This document shows, piece after piece, positions 23,086 through 35,429 of a stretch of DNA of 64,000 nt. This stretch comes from Protea cynaroides. Taxonomy: Eukaryota > Streptophyta > Magnoliopsida > Proteales > Proteaceae. Location of the stretch: contig CM053270.1 in assembly GCA_028583415.1 (NCBI GenBank), positions 50,608,663 through 50,672,662 on the forward strand, read 5' to 3'. How positions within the stretch are numbered: the first letter of the stretch is position 1; the number at the start of each line of letters is the position of its first letter. The notes beneath the pieces were generated by a model, which saw only the letters and a list, made by a program, of their open reading frames with translations, had not been told where the DNA came from and ran no database searches. The position numbers were made by a program, and so were the translations under genes.

Positions 23086-23879
23086 CTAAAGTCAGATATT
23101 ATTGAGACTGTTCGGATATTTTACTACCTTTTAAATGCTATGTTTTTTTTTTTTTCCTGATATTGCAATTTATTGCTCTTTGATTCTGGTCGGGTTCTTG
23201 TTGCTATTTGGTTCTCATTACTGAGGATGTTAATATTACTGATAATATAAATTAGGGTGGCCTATACCAACCCATTCAAGTTGACATTACAAAGGAATTA
23301 ATGGTTATGTTTAGCGGTGAGGGTTGACAAGTTTATGTAAAGAAATGCCTATTTTGGAAAATGTAACTCTTGACCGTTGGGTACTTTAATTACCACCGGT
23401 TACCATTCAAGTTTATTGTTTGCAACAAGAGAAACCATTTGAATTGGTGCGGCCTATGCAATGGTTGCTTTTGCCATGTTAGTGTCTACATGAAAATTTA
23501 GGTGTGTGATGTAGGCCAATATTGAATTGAAAGATAAAACAAACAATGAGAGTAATTTTATAGCGAATAAGAAAGACAATTACAAGATAACAAGGGTCGT
23601 ACGTAGACCACTCAACCCAAAGGTCTCTTAGGGACTCTTTCAACCCAAGTGTGAGATTTTGTCACCGCAAGAGGACCTCAAACTCTCTCAAATGGGTCTT
23701 ATAAGCACTCCCAATAATGTAGGTTCATAAGCATTCATTACCTCTCACAATACAAATTATGAGTATATAAATAAGAGGAGAGATGTTGGGGGGGGGGGGA
23801 TTTAAAAAAAAAAAAAACGAAGAGACATTGGGAACTAAAAAAAAAAGAGCCGTTGGACAAAAAAAAACTATTGGGTGGG
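23086..23879. other. Unassigned stretch with homopolymer runs
   Basis: No gene recognised. A G run of about 12 at 23788-23799 and A runs just after it (about 23804-23856) may make the consensus unreliable here. Part may be the decayed LTR of the gypsy remnant to the right. Confidence 0.35.
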
Positions 23880-24592
23880 GGGCAAAGTGGTAACATCATC
23901 ATTCTCTCCAGCTTTGAAAGAACTCGTCCTCGAGTTTGAAGCGACAATCTTCTTTCAAGTGTGGTGATCAAGTGTACATAACTTATGCTCACTAACCCAA
24001 TTATCTTCGGAATTGGACTTGTTCTTCCAACGGACAAGATATTGTGTGTAAGTCTCATTTCTAGTGATAATGACTGTAAATCAAGAACTTTCAAATTCTT
24101 GGGAAGATCAATTGGTGAAAGATTCACATCCTCATTATTGGGTATAGACTAGTTGTGGTCTCAATGGAAAGAGTAGAGATCGAGAACATTAAAAATGTCA
24201 CTAATTCCAACTCAATTGGGTAGCTCAATAAGATATCCATTAGCACCAAGCTTCTTGAAAATGCGGCATGGTCTCATCTTCTTATTTTTTGGCTTGTTGT
24301 ATGTCCCATTTGGAAACCACTCTTTCTTCTAATATGCCATAACTAAATCGCCTTCTTTGAATTCAAGATGTTAGCGTTGAAAATCATAAGCTTCTTTATA
24401 ATGGTTGTTGGCATGTTGTAATTGGATGTTCACTTGCTCTTGCACTTCCTTGATGTGCTTGACTAATTCTTTCGCTTCCATGTTCACTAATCCTTCCATG
24501 CATAACTTATTCGGTTCAACCTGGGAACCTGATCCATTCGGAGTAACCCAGTACCTTGACTGAGTTATTACCGAGTTGACTCGGTGTTTCAA
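23880..24592 (-). pseudogene. Decayed Ty3/gypsy pol, integrase C-terminal part
   Basis: On the minus strand: VNIQLQHANNHYKEAYDFQR, then FKEGDLVMAY, KKEWFPNGTYNKPKNKK, IFKKLGANGYLIELP and DIFNVLDLY. These match the end of gypsy integrases, where a GDLVM loop and an SH3-like or chromodomain-like tail follow the catalytic core. Farther left, RFKLEDEFF resembles the segment that closes pol before the 3' LTR in several plant families. There are multiple stops. No LTR pair could be drawn. Confidence 0.65.
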
Positions 24593-24874
24593 CTCATGGA
24601 ATGACTCATTGAATTAATTTATTTGATTAGTTTGACCACTGGTTCAATGGTTTGACTATTTATGATTCGGTTCAATATGGTCTAACCATGAACCAGATAG
24701 AAATGAATGATTCTGTCGTGAATGGTGACCTTTATAATTTTGAACTATTATTTTTACACATCACCATTATATGTTACGAACCGAATGTCACTGTTTTTAG
24801 TGACTGCACCCTTATTGACAATGTTTTTAACACATCGCTAAAAGTCTAGAAAACCTCTTTATAGTGACATTTAC

Positions 24875-24921
<47 letters not shown>

Positions 24922-25499
24922 GTCATTGTTTCTAGTGACAGAAAAAAAATGCCATAAAAAGTTAGTGTTAAATAAATCAGGCTTGAGGAAAATTTTAATG
25001 TTATTATGCTTTTATTTAATACTTAATGAATGTTTGTTTTAAGGATGCCTTAAATGACTAAAATACCCTTGCAGTACAAAATTACAACTTTTGCATTTAA
25101 ACTGAATATCATCCCCACTGAGAAATATCCTTTTATTTTTTTATTTTTTTTACAAAAGCTAGAATAAGGTAGGATGTGAAACTGCAAGACAGAGGGATTT
25201 TCTTCTGTCTACAGGTATGGAATTCCCTTCTTTATTGGTTGCGAAATATCTTAAACTTATTAATAAAGCCCTCGACAGATATAGACTTTGACTTTAGCTC
25301 ATAGGTAATTTTATAGCATACATCAATTAACTTAGTGTAAAGTTTCCACATACTAAAATTAATTATAAATTTAGCCCACAAGTAGATTATAATAAATTTT
25401 AGTTTGTGACTGATTATTGGCATGGATTGATATCGGTATAAAGTTATCCACTATAAAACTAAAACTTCCTTTGTTTTTCTTTTGCAATTTATAACTAGA
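24593..25499. other. AT-rich intergenic stretch with a (TA)n run
   Basis: Contains a (TA)n microsatellite at 24879-24918 and AT-rich sequence. No gene seen. Confidence 0.5.
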
Positions 25500-26600
25500 A
25501 CTCTCTTCCTATGCGTATTAGGGAAAATTATCAGATTGGAAAGAGTATGAATACAAAATCTTAGGGTGCATGGATTTAAATTTGGTGCTCTATGTTGATG
25601 AGCCTGCTGCTCTCACTGATCAGAGTACGCCAATCCAAATCGCTCACTATGAAAAGTGGGAATAGTTTGACCGCTTCAGTTTAATGATTGTCATGAACAA
25701 CAAGGATAAGAGCATCAGGAGATCAATTCTAGAGTGTAAGACTATTCAAGAATACATGAAGGCAATTAACGCTTAATATGAAAGTGCAGACAAGGCATTA
25801 ACAAACACCCTAATGGACCATTTAAGTACCATGAGGCAAATGGTAAAAAGGTGTGCATGAGCATATTATGAACATGAGGGACTTCACTTCTAAGTTGAAA
25901 AATCTGGAGATTGACATATAGGAGAATTTCTTAGTGACATTAATATTAAACTCTCTCCCAAAAGAATATGATACTTTCAAGGTCACCTACAATACACAGA
26001 AGGTAAAATGGATAGTTAATGAATTACTGAACATGTGTATTCAAGTGGAAGAGAAACTTAAGGAACAATATAGAGAGTGTAAATCTAGCTAGCAGTTCTA
26101 GCTACAAAGGGCAAAACAGTAAGTCTTTCAGGAAGAAGAATAAGGGGAAAATGCCAATAAAGAATAATGGTATTAAAGCTCCACCGCAGATGTTTCTTCT
26201 ATAGGAAGAAAGGACATGTGAAGAAAGGTTGCCCCAAGTACAAGAATTGGATGAAAAAGAAAGGTAATTCTTTTTCTTTTGTATGGTATGAGTCTAATTT
26301 AATTAATTCTCACTCAAATAATTGGTAGATTGATTATGGATCAACAATCCATGTGGCTAGTACCTTGTACAACTTTCTATAGACAAGATTTTTGAAGGAA
26401 AATGAGAGACACATCCATTTAGGAAACCAAATTCAATCTCAAGTGGAAGCTGTTGGAGTCTATAGAATAGTACTATAATCTGGATTTGTGTTGGCTTTAG
26501 AAGACACTTTTTATGTTCCATCTTTTGTAAAAAAAAAATCTAGTTTTATGTTTCCAAATTAACATTTAGATTATGTGTTTAATTTTTCTAGTACAGTTTT
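25500..26600 (+). pseudogene. Decayed Ty1/copia gag and protease start
   Basis: Plus-strand reading with stops: LSDWKEYEYKILGCMDLNL, HYEKWE, NKDKSIRRSILECKTIQEYM, LMDHLSTMRQM, then NSLPKEYDTFKV. This is the UBN2-type gag of copia elements. A zinc-knuckle remnant (KGHVKKGCPKYK) lies near 26205-26250 and a degraded protease site (IDYGSTIHVAS) near 26330. The sequence is truncated at 26600 by the LTR of element A. Confidence 0.75.
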
Positions 26601-28791
26601 TGTCACACCCCAATTCTGACGAAACCAAAAATGTGAATGAACCGCTACCAAACTACAGGATCTCAAAGGACTGTGTCAACCCACAAATCATGCATATGAA
26701 CCACCAATCAGAATATATATAATTATAGCAGAAGACTTTAATAAAATGAACTGAGTTTCTATTAATAAACAATAAATTATTTAAATTATCTCAATATACC
26801 AAAACGTAACTGTATAATTTATTACAAGTCTCATATCCAAAATAAGAAAAGAAATAAACATCTAAAAAAACATGCAGTAGTGGAACTCGCATGACGAGTC
26901 ATGCTCACTCTCCACTGTCTACATGTCCAGGGCAGCAACGCCTCTATAGACTGGAGCTCCGACAAAATCCTTCATTGTGTATCCTGTATCAACATTTAAA
27001 AAGAAAGCATATATACGAGGTGAGCTTATAACTTAGCTCGGTAAGAAGACAAGACAATGCAGCAAGCAAATGCATGAGATAACATTCAACATTTGGTCTG
27101 GTTTAACTTGCAAAGTGTTGTGGTAAGGATAGGCTGCAACCATACCTCCATGCATGAGAGTGTGAGCACACCCAACAATCAAGCCACAATCTACACTATT
27201 GCTATTACCCCATAATACTCACTTCAGAATAGAGATAGAGCTAGAGTCTGGTGGTCAGGCCATAATCCACACTAATGCATCCTCCCCTTGATACTCTATC
27301 CCATACCAATACGTACATCCCTATCGGTAAGGACTTGCAAGTTGGGTTTCATTACTAACTAATCCTACATATCATCACAATGTATCCAAAGTCCTACCCC
27401 AGCATAGCTCCCTATGGAATAGAGATAGAGATAGAGTCTGACGGTCAGGCTACAATCCACATTACCACGTCCTTCCCTTGATACTCTACTTGTACCAAGC
27501 ACGCTAAGATAGATGACGATATAAAAAGTGTCAATGTGGTGAATGATCGAAGACTCCAACCCCTTCACATTCCATACATCAATGAAAATATATACTTGCC
27601 TAACATCACATCCTATCAATAATAGTATGTATGAACAAGTAATAGCATAATAAGAGATGACAAGTTAAATACACAACCATCATATAACAGCAACAGGCAG
27701 AACGGTTTACTGTTATTAGTTATTTAAGTTTGGGTCTTGTCCCTTACCTGACGCATGATAACAAGTCTTCTCTGAGTCACATAGCCCAACTTTATTATCC
27801 ATAAGTCCTAAATATCAATAGGAGTTGATTAGAATTACATTCGTAAGGTCCAAGTTAGTTGAAACCCAGTCTGGGTTGACAAACAGTCCAAAACAAACAT
27901 ACCAATCGCACATTAGGGTGTAGACTGTCAGACCAGTATTGGGACCGGTATGTCAAACCAGAAAAATCTTTTAAACTTCCCAAACAGGTCCGGAGGCTTG
28001 TCCGATCGCACTTATGTGCCACTGGACACTTCAATCGGACAAAGTCTGAGTGTCCATCAGTCTTTCCTTCATTATCATCGATTCGAGGATTTGATTTTAA
28101 GGTTTCTCCTAAGCCATTCTATGGTCAACGATGCATTAGAATCATTATACCTTAAACGTTCGTTACCTTACATTCTTATAAACATTGATCCAACTATCCC
28201 CATGTACGAATCTAGGGTTTTCACATGGGATTAGGGTTTTGAATCAATACTTAACCATTCTTGGTATTGATCCCAAACCATCACCTTCTTAACCTTTCTA
28301 TAGAGATGGAGCATTTACCGTTAGCCTCTAAATGATGGCGCTCTCCTCCCAACAGAACTCTTCCTTTGTAGACCTTCCTTCCTCCCTCTGCTTCTTTTTC
28401 AGATCTCTCTTTTAGACTCTAGGGTTTGTGAGAGTCAACAAAAGGTCTAAAGAGGATAAAGGATCAATATATAAAGGAAGGTAGCCTTTTAGGAGATTTT
28501 CCCACTTATAGAAAGTGTCTGATAACAAGATTTAAAAGGTGGGACCCATTAGAGTCCATTTCCAAACGAAAATAGGTTATCTGGTTGGATATACTAGTTA
28601 GACTGTTAATCAAACCAGTATGTCACAACCAGTCAGACCGAATAACTTATTTTTAAGTTTGTTTCATCTGTTTTCGTACCTGGACTCATGGTTCGTCATC
28701 CTATCGTCTCTTCTGGCCCGGTTATAACTGGAAGACCTATCACAACACGAAAACCTAATTTAAATCGTGTTCGTGGAGTGCGGGAATTACA
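26601..28791 (-). repeat. 3' LTR of element A
   Basis: On the plus strand it begins TGTCACACCCCAATTCTGA and ends GTGCGGGAATTACA; read on the minus strand these are the TGTAA... start and ...TTGGGGTGTGACA end shared with B, E, G and H. 2191 bp. It carries ACCAGTATGTC-like words (about 27930-28040 and 28590-28640), its own version of the motif clusters seen in the other elements. A TATATAAAGG stretch near 28468 is read on the plus strand; the minus-strand TATA box was not fixed. Confidence 0.85.
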
Positions 28792-28900
28792 ACTCCCCCA
28801 CCCTTAATAGAAATTCCATCCCCAAAATTTACACATAGGGTCTCATAATTCCTCCACCCTTAAAAGAAATTTCACCCTTGAAATTTACACGTACCTTTGA
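28792..28900 (-). repeat. Duplicated polypurine tract region of element A
   Basis: ACTCCCCCACCCTTAATAG just inside the LTR is repeated in weaker form as ATTCCTCCACCCTTAAAAG about 55 bp farther in, with similar flanks (AAATTTACAC). On the minus strand these are purine tracts. Element G shows the same duplication. Confidence 0.7.
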
Positions 28901-30262
28901 AGTTCAATAAATGAGGGAATTCCTTCCGTATAGTATTTTTTTCCTCCCAGGTAATCTCTTCCATGTCCTGGCTACGCTAAACTACCTAGATGTAGTAGAT
29001 ATCCCTATTGCAGAGCTGTTGTACCTTCTGACTAGTGAGCTGAACTGGTATAACCTCAAAAGTTAAGTCCTTTGTCAAATCTGGAGGATCTGCATCCAAT
29101 ATATGTGATGGGTCTCTGATGTATTTCTTCAGTAAGGACACATGGAATACATCATGAATGCTTGACATTGATGGTGGCAATGCAAGCTGGTATGCCACGT
29201 TGTTGCATCTCACTAGGATCTCATATAGTCCCACATACCTAGGGCATAGCTTTCCTTTCTTTCCAAACCACTTCAGTCCTCTAATAGGTGATATCTTCAA
29301 GAACACCTTATTACCCACTGTAAATTCGAGATCCCTACACCTATTATCCGTATAATGCTTCTGACAAACTTGGGCAGTCTTGACTCTCTCTTTGATTTAG
29401 TCAACCACTCGACAAGTTTCTTTTATAAATTCTGGTCCCATGATCCATCTTTCTTTAACCTCATTCCATAACAGTAGGTTCTGGCACTTTCTATTGTATA
29501 GTGCTTCGTATGGAACCATTTGGATTGCAGCCTAATAACTGTTATTGTAGGCAAACTCGATGAGTGGTAACTTCCCATCCCAAGCTCCCTTGAGGTTTAT
29601 GGCGCAAGCTCAGAGCATGTCCTCTAAAATCTGAATTATTCATTCTAATTGTCCATCCATCTGAGGATAAAAGGTTGTATTGAATTTTAGCTTGGTCCCC
29701 ATGGCTTTTTGCAAGCCTTCCCAAAACTTAGAAGTGAAACGGGGGTCTCTGTTAGAGACTATGCTCTCAGGTACACCATGGAGTCTAACTATGTTGTCTA
29801 CATACAATTTGGCCAATCTTTCCATGGTATACTGGGGTCTGATAGCAATGAAGCGAGCCATCTTAGTAAGGCCATCTATAATCACCTAAATTGCATCTAC
29901 TGATCTTGGGGTTAATAGTAGTCCAGTGACGAAGTCCATGGTAATACAATCCCACTTCCATGCTAGTTCAGGTAGTGACTGTAATAACCTAGTGGGTCTC
30001 TATCTCTCAGCCTTTACTTATTGTCAATTTAAACATTGGAATATGAATTGGGCTACATCTGCTGTCATACCCCTCCACCAATACAATCTCTTTAGGTCAT
30101 GGTACATCTTAGTGCTTCTGGGATTTACTAAATATGGAGTACAGTGAGCCTCTAACATTACTCTGTTCTTTATGTCTGAAGTCTTACTCTTAGGTATACG
30201 CAGTCTCCCACGGTACCTGAGGACCTTTTCTGCATCCAAAGTAAAATCAGGATTAGGTCTAC
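28901..30262 (-). pseudogene. Element A integrase and chromodomain-like tail
   Basis: Read leftward from 30262: VLRYRGRLRIPKS, the zinc-finger region TKMYHDLKRLYWWRGM...CLN, core pieces IIDGLTKMARFIAIRPQY and PESIVSNRDPRFTSKF, the FYPQMDGQLE site, then GNKVFLKISPIRGLKWFGKK and HDVFHVSLLKKYIRDPSHIL. A degraded tail with RDIYYI and WEEKN follows, matching the chromodomain position. Several stops and frameshifts; in the core, DGLTK replaces the DRLTK seen in G. The break at 30262 is the B insertion, not decay. Confidence 0.85.
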
Positions 30263-32683
30263 TGTAAGACCCGTATCGAACTAACCAGTCTTACCATCTT
30301 GTACCAGGTCTACCTATCATGGTCGAGCCAAATGGACCAAGTGCGTGAAGGAAATAGCGAGACCAGGTATTAAACTGACCCAAAAACAGTAAAATAGGGG
30401 GCAGGGTCGCATACCCAGATAGGCAGGGTCGGACCCCCCTCATTAGAAAGTCAGACCCCTGAAAATTTGACCGAGGCTCGGACATTTTAGACCTGAGGGT
30501 CGACGAGATCTCCGACCCCCTCATCGACCCCCTCTTTGCCGATAGAAATCATAAATAGGAAACTTTCCAAATTTCAAGGGGATTCTTTCCTAATCCCAAT
30601 GGGACTTATTTTGGGAGGTTCTCCTCTATAAATAGGACGTCCCTTAGCCTCTTTCATTCCTTTTGAAACCCTAATTGAAAGTGAGAGAAAGAGAAGAGAA
30701 GGAGAAGAGAAGGAAAGTTGGAGAAGAAGACTAAAGAGAAGAATTCAGAGAAACCTCTGAATCTCAGCAAATCTAAGGTATGAGTATACTTCCATTAATA
30801 ATTTAAGACCTTAGAATAGTTCATGAAGAGGGTATGATCTAGGAGAAACCCAAATCATCCATCCATGGGAAGATTTCAATGAAATCCATGGAGGAAATCA
30901 TGGTAGGCAAAGTAAGGAAGAAACCTAGAGTTTTAAGCCATAGAACAAGCATAGAATGGATTGTGGAAGTGAGCCATGGGACCCAAACATGAAAGAATGG
31001 ACTGTAGGATGAAATTCTTGACTCAAACCACAGGGGGTTGCACGTGGGGTCGATTGGGAATCGACCCTAACAGACCACAGGATCGACCCCCAGCATTCAG
31101 GAAGTCCAGGGATGCGGTGGTCGCACCCAGGGTCAATGGAACATCCGACCCTGGCATCGACCCTACCCCTGGGGGTCGCAGAAAACTGCTACCCTACCTG
31201 CGACCCGTCCTACGACCCTCGCTTAACAGCAAACCTAAAATTATCGGAATGAATTCTAATTAAAATCTATCGACTTGTTAGGTTTTCCTATTGATATAAA
31301 AGTGATTCTTAAAGCTTGAAAGAGGATCTACACTCAAGCAAAGGTGAGGGAACAAGACCTAAACTAATTGGCTAATAATAAACTGTTTTTATTTCTTGAG
31401 TCTAATGCCATGACTGATTCTATGCATCTATGCTTGTAATGTGCATTCAACATGTCATCCAATATTTCTATTATTACTGTTCATGCATATTTAATTTCAT
31501 TGTTTATAACATGATGATGATGATGATGATGATAGGATTAGGCATGTGAATATTTATGTTTGGTTGGTGTACATGGTGCAGGTAGGGGATGGTATCAACC
31601 GGTACTTCAATGTCATTTTCATTGGGGTATATTGTGCCATAGTTCTACTCAAGTCATGTCCACTAAGAAAATGTTGGTGTACTTGATGCGGATAGGGGAT
31701 GGTATTAACCGGTACTTTAATGCCGTTTTCATTGAGTATATTGTGCCATAGCTCTATATAAGTCTTGTCCACTAACATCGTCGTATCGCCATTACCTTAG
31801 CAGAACTATTACGTTGTAGGGCATCAGGGGAGGTGATCTCGGACCGTGTAGTCTTCGACTCTGCCGGGGGGCCTTAGCTCTATCTCTATGGACGTATTGA
31901 GGGATGCTGGGGTGAGGCCTTAGATACACTGTTTGCCATTAGGATTGGTTAGTTGCGAGCCCAGTTTGCAAGCCCTTGCTAGCAGGGGCTTACGTGTTGG
32001 TATGAGGCAACCGGTACTGCCATGCAATTTTCATGAGGGTATATTGTATCATAGTGGGTGCATGTGGGATCGACAGTGCCGTTTTCATTGGGCGGTTTCA
32101 CACACTCGTGTATAGAGGTGAGACGACCATCGAACCTTTTTATAGTACATTGCAAACTTATATACCAGACCACAGATATGAATTGAATGCATGCATATGT
32201 TTGTTGCATTGTTTTGTTTGCTCACTGAGCCGTGATGTGTGCTCACCCTTTTGACGTCGAATATTTTTAGTTGATGATGCAGGTACCAATGTTGAAGATT
32301 ATATGAATGTTTCTGTGTATGGACACATGGCTGCAATGGAGGCTGAAGACATAGTGGAGACGCATGACTCCTCATGCGAGTGCAAATCATGCATTTTCGA
32401 TTAGATTTTTATTTGAACTATTAAGGAAATGTAATTGATATTTTATTTACTTATGTCTCGGTTGATACAACATAATTTGATATTTTATTTATGATTATCA
32501 CAGTTAGATTTCTCAGTTCATTTAATATTAAGACTTCCGCTATTGTATATTTATTCTGATTATGGTTGTTGATGTGTATGGTTTAATTTAAAAGGACACA
32601 ACCTATTAGAGATCCTGGTTGAACCATTGGTTTATTAGCGGTTCATCACACCGTTCTGAGTGGTGTGGAATTGGGGTGTGACA
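30263..32683 (+). repeat. 5' LTR of element B
   Basis: Begins TGTAAGACCCGTATCG and ends TTGGGGTGTGACA, 2421 bp. It includes clusters of GACCCCC/GGGTCGA words before the TATA box (30400-30535) and again at 31040-31220, an internal 109-bp tandem duplication (about 31563-31780), and a GAT repeat (31511-31533). It is about 230 bp longer than the 3' LTR because bases from about 30743 to 30972 have no counterpart there. Confidence 0.92.
30627..30635 (+). promoter_or_regulatory. TATA box in the 5' LTR of B
   Basis: TATAAATAG in the context CTCCTCTATAAATAGGACGT. The same context is kept in the 3' LTR (45016-45024), and a related TATATAGAGGACGTCC lies in element E (48543). An ACGT core follows in each. 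Confidence 0.75.
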
Positions 32684-32686
32684 ACT

Positions 32687-32698
32687 TGGTATCAGAGC
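32687..32698 (+). promoter_or_regulatory. Primer-binding site of element B
   Basis: TGGTATCAGAGC, a perfect match to the complement of the initiator-Met tRNA 3' end, three bases inside the 5' LTR. Confidence 0.95.
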
Positions 32699-32966
32699 TC
32701 TCAGGCCCTGTCTTGTAAAGCGGTATACTACCACAAAAGTTTGTGAACTGAGATAGGATAAAAATTTAAAAAGCTATAATAATAACACACCATAAGCATC
32801 TGTGTTGTTTGAGACAAAAATTGAAAGAGAATAATGCATCTATTAAATGAGAAACAAATTTATATACACTCGAAGGAAGAACAAACGTATATACACAAGT
32901 CTAAAGTAGAGTACAATCTATAACTCGGACAGTTACTCTGAAGTACAAAAAGAAAAAAAAAATACA

Positions 32967-34265
32967 TCAGGAAGCTGGAGGTAATGGGGGAGGCAGTGCC
33001 TCGCGGTCTCTGTCATAATCCTCAACATAGACTCTAGTCAACCAAGCTATCTGAGACTGGGTCGTCTGAAGACTAGCTGTGAGATCAGTCACCCACTGAC
33101 CAGTCATGCGCTGAGCATCTAGAAGCTCTCCCACCCTCAGATCCGACATGCACTGAGCATCTAGAAGCTCTTCCATCCTCAGATCAGACATGCGCTGAGC
33201 CTCTCTAATCTCATGCAGTATTCCCATCATGTCATCAGAAGGTGGGTGTCAAGGACCAGCAGCATGTGAAGGACTAGCTGCATAAGAAGGACCAGCTCCT
33301 GAAGTATGTGTAGGTGATAGAGGAAGTAATCCACATCCATGTACAAACTATCATCATCACCCCCATGAACCCCTACTCCAGTAGCTGTTGCTGCTGCCTC
33401 AGCGTCAGCCATCTCCACTCGAATACGTGGACGCACCAGAGCGTTTCTCTCATCGTCGCTGACCTGAGAATCCCGCATGCCCATCTTACAAATGGCCTCC
33501 CAATCCAGAGGTGATGAGAAGAATTTCTCCTGAATCCTCTCATCCACCAAAATCAACACCCAAGCGGGTAAGCAGTGTAATAATCATGCATCCATAAGGC
33601 AGGTTGCCAACATGACTGGGCAATGTGGCACTGATCATCATCCGCATAATAATATAAGGAAGGTAGACAGGCTGCCTAGTGCAGATACAATACAACAAGA
33701 ACTGGGTCAACTGGGAGATCGTAGTGCCCACTCTGAGGTATTAGGTTGTGCTGAATGATCTTACAGTGCACCCGAGGCTCTGGATGTAGGTAGATCGCTT
33801 TCATCTCTCAGCGATCCTTTCTGATGAGCTGACGGTCAATCTAAGCCCTCATATCTAAGGAAAAGAACTGGGGCTCTCTGGGAGCACAGAACACCAAGGG
33901 GCCATCGTATGAAATGCCAACAGATCCGCTAGCTGCCGATAATCAAAGGAAACCTCGACTCCCTTGACGTAGCTAGTGATCCTGAGCTCTCTACCCCTCT
34001 CAGTATCATTGTAATCCCCCACCATTTGGAGATTACAATAAAACTGTCTCACCAAATCTGGATGAGTACAGGCATCGTAGGTGATCACAGGAAGTTAGCC
34101 TATGTTACCAAAAGCTCTCTCCACATCAAACAAGGCCAGGCTAGTCAAGTCCACCCGATGACCTCCCTCTACCTTCTTACGAGCGTAGCGGGCATACTGC
34201 GCCTCAGCCTTGTTAGACTGGAAGCAGACTGGATCATGAACTCTAGGTACTTTGGTACGAGCCAT
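32967..34265 (-). pseudogene. Antisense ORF of element B, function unknown
   Basis: Opposite in direction to gag-pol and lying between primer site and gag. From ATG 34265 it reads MARTKVPRVHDPVCFQSNK, then LTSLALFDVERAFGN, HPDLVRQFYCNLQM, RELRITSYVKGVEVSF, SQLTQFLLYCICTRQPVYLP, NLPYGCMIITLLTRLG, DWEAICKMGMRDSQVSDDER, then an acidic stretch (GGDDDSLYMDVD) and a helical, coiled-coil-like end, finishing LPPPLPPAS. About 433 codons, with several frameshifts or stops. It matches element E's antisense frame block for block. The layout (FYxNL, a strand-rich block, YxIxxHNL in E, then CICT) recalls plant proteins annotated only as putative transposon proteins. It has no recognisable catalytic motif. 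Role unknown; DNA binding or regulation is a guess. Confidence 0.75.
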
Positions 34266-34389
34266 ACTATCTGCAAAAACAAAGAAAAACAGATACTGGC
34301 TTAGTAAAGATGAAAAACCCAAAAAATTTTGACATTATAACGACATAAATTGGTCAAAAGCCTCACTTTTCACCCATACGCAGGAGGAC

Positions 34390-34396
34390 TTATATA
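34390..34396 (-). promoter_or_regulatory. TATA-like box upstream of the antisense ORF
   Basis: TATATAA on the minus strand, in CTATATAAGTCCTCCTG, about 125 bases before the antisense ATG. Element E has the same surroundings but reads ATTTAAGTCCTCCTG at about 52778-52792, a weakened box. Confidence 0.4.
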
Positions 34397-34860
34397 GATT
34401 CTAAACAATCCTGTAAGACTCATACAGTTGGAAATTTTACCTAAAGAGATTGAATTTGAAGAAATTTTAAGAAATTCAAAAATCTCGACAAATTAGGGCA
34501 AAAATGGGAAATTTCAAGTTTCTCGATAACCAACCGATGAAACTCAAATATTTTTGAGGGCTTTCGCCCATTGAGTCACCAACAACAAAAGGCCCTAATA
34601 AAAATCAAATTTTACGGTTGGAAAAAGTTTAATTTGAAGAAAACGATATAAATGAGCAAAAAAAACCTAGTTAAGAAACCCTAAAAAATGAAACCGTAGA
34701 GAACATACCTATAGAAGAGGAGTAGACATCGAAAAGAGAAGCAAAAATCACCAATGGGTCAGAGTTGTCACTGTAGCAACTCAGGGGAACGAGCCGAGTC
34801 GGAAAGGAGGAGAAAGAATGAGAAATGGATTCAAAATCGGGATTAAAAACCTGATTTTTA

Positions 34861-35080
34861 GTCCGAGGGTCGGAGATTTCGACCAAAACATCTGACCCTC
34901 CCTCCGACCCCCTCATCGACCCTCGGCTCTCAGTGATCTGACAGAGAACTAGGGGTCGATCCCAGGGTTGGACATCCATCGACCCCCTCATCGACCCTCG
35001 GCTCTCGGTAAGTATCAATGATTCTCAGGGTCGCATACCCTAGGGTCGGACATCCATCGACCCCCACCATCGACACTGCG
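34861..35080. promoter_or_regulatory. GTCGA-type word cluster shared with B's LTRs
   Basis: Repeated words GAGGGTCGG, CCGACCCC, CATCGACCC and GGGGTCGATCCC. The 19-mer CCGACCCCCTCATCGACCC at 34904-34922 is found exactly in the 5' LTR (30512-30530) and 3' LTR (44901-44919). It lies 600-815 bp upstream of the antisense start. Confidence 0.6.
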
Positions 35081-35224
35081 ATGGAAAATATAGTATTTTT
35101 GACAGAATGATCTGAAAAATTTGAAAATATCATTGATTAGTGGATTTGAATATGAGAATGAAGTATATAATGATTGCCTCACTTATTCTATGATTTTCAG
35201 GCATCACCACTACCAGAACAGATA

Positions 35225-35429
35225 ATGGCTGGACGCAGAGTGACCAGACAAAGCCGTAACTCTATTCCACCACCACCACCTGTGGAGGAAGACAGCCATA
35301 TACACCCTGAAACACAGGAGAACCTGAACACGGCACCATCCGTAGTTAATGGGCAGAAAAATCCTACAAATCTGCCAGCTCCACCTACAGACCTGGCTAC
35401 AGTCGTAATGAATTTGGCACAACAGCTGC
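35225..35429 (+). pseudogene. Element B gag, first part
   Basis: ATG 35225, MAGRRVTRQSRNSIPPPPP, then an acidic, proline-rich stretch and LATVVMNLAQQ. It aligns with the start of gag in element E (53532). The frame is cut at 35429 by a solo LTR and continues in phase at 40037. This amino end is disordered and precedes the capsid fold. Confidence 0.85.

Larger units (their letters stand above)
30778..35200 (+). other. Possible intron joining the LTR leader to gag
   Basis: AAG|GTATGAGT at 30778 is a good splice donor downstream of the LTR promoter, and CTATGATTTTCAG ending at 35200 is a good acceptor 24 bases before the gag ATG. Splicing would remove the LTR end, primer site and the whole antisense gene from the gag message. 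This is inference from the two sites only. Confidence 0.35.

Noticed and set aside
32684..32700. tRNA gene near TGGTATCAGAGC
   Set aside because: Only the 12-base primer-binding site is present; there is no cloverleaf. The same holds at 8895, 50500 and 57552.
32967..34265. Antisense ORF as an ordinary host gene captured once
   Set aside because: The same gene occupies the same place and orientation in element E, and a third copy exists, so it belongs to the element lineage.
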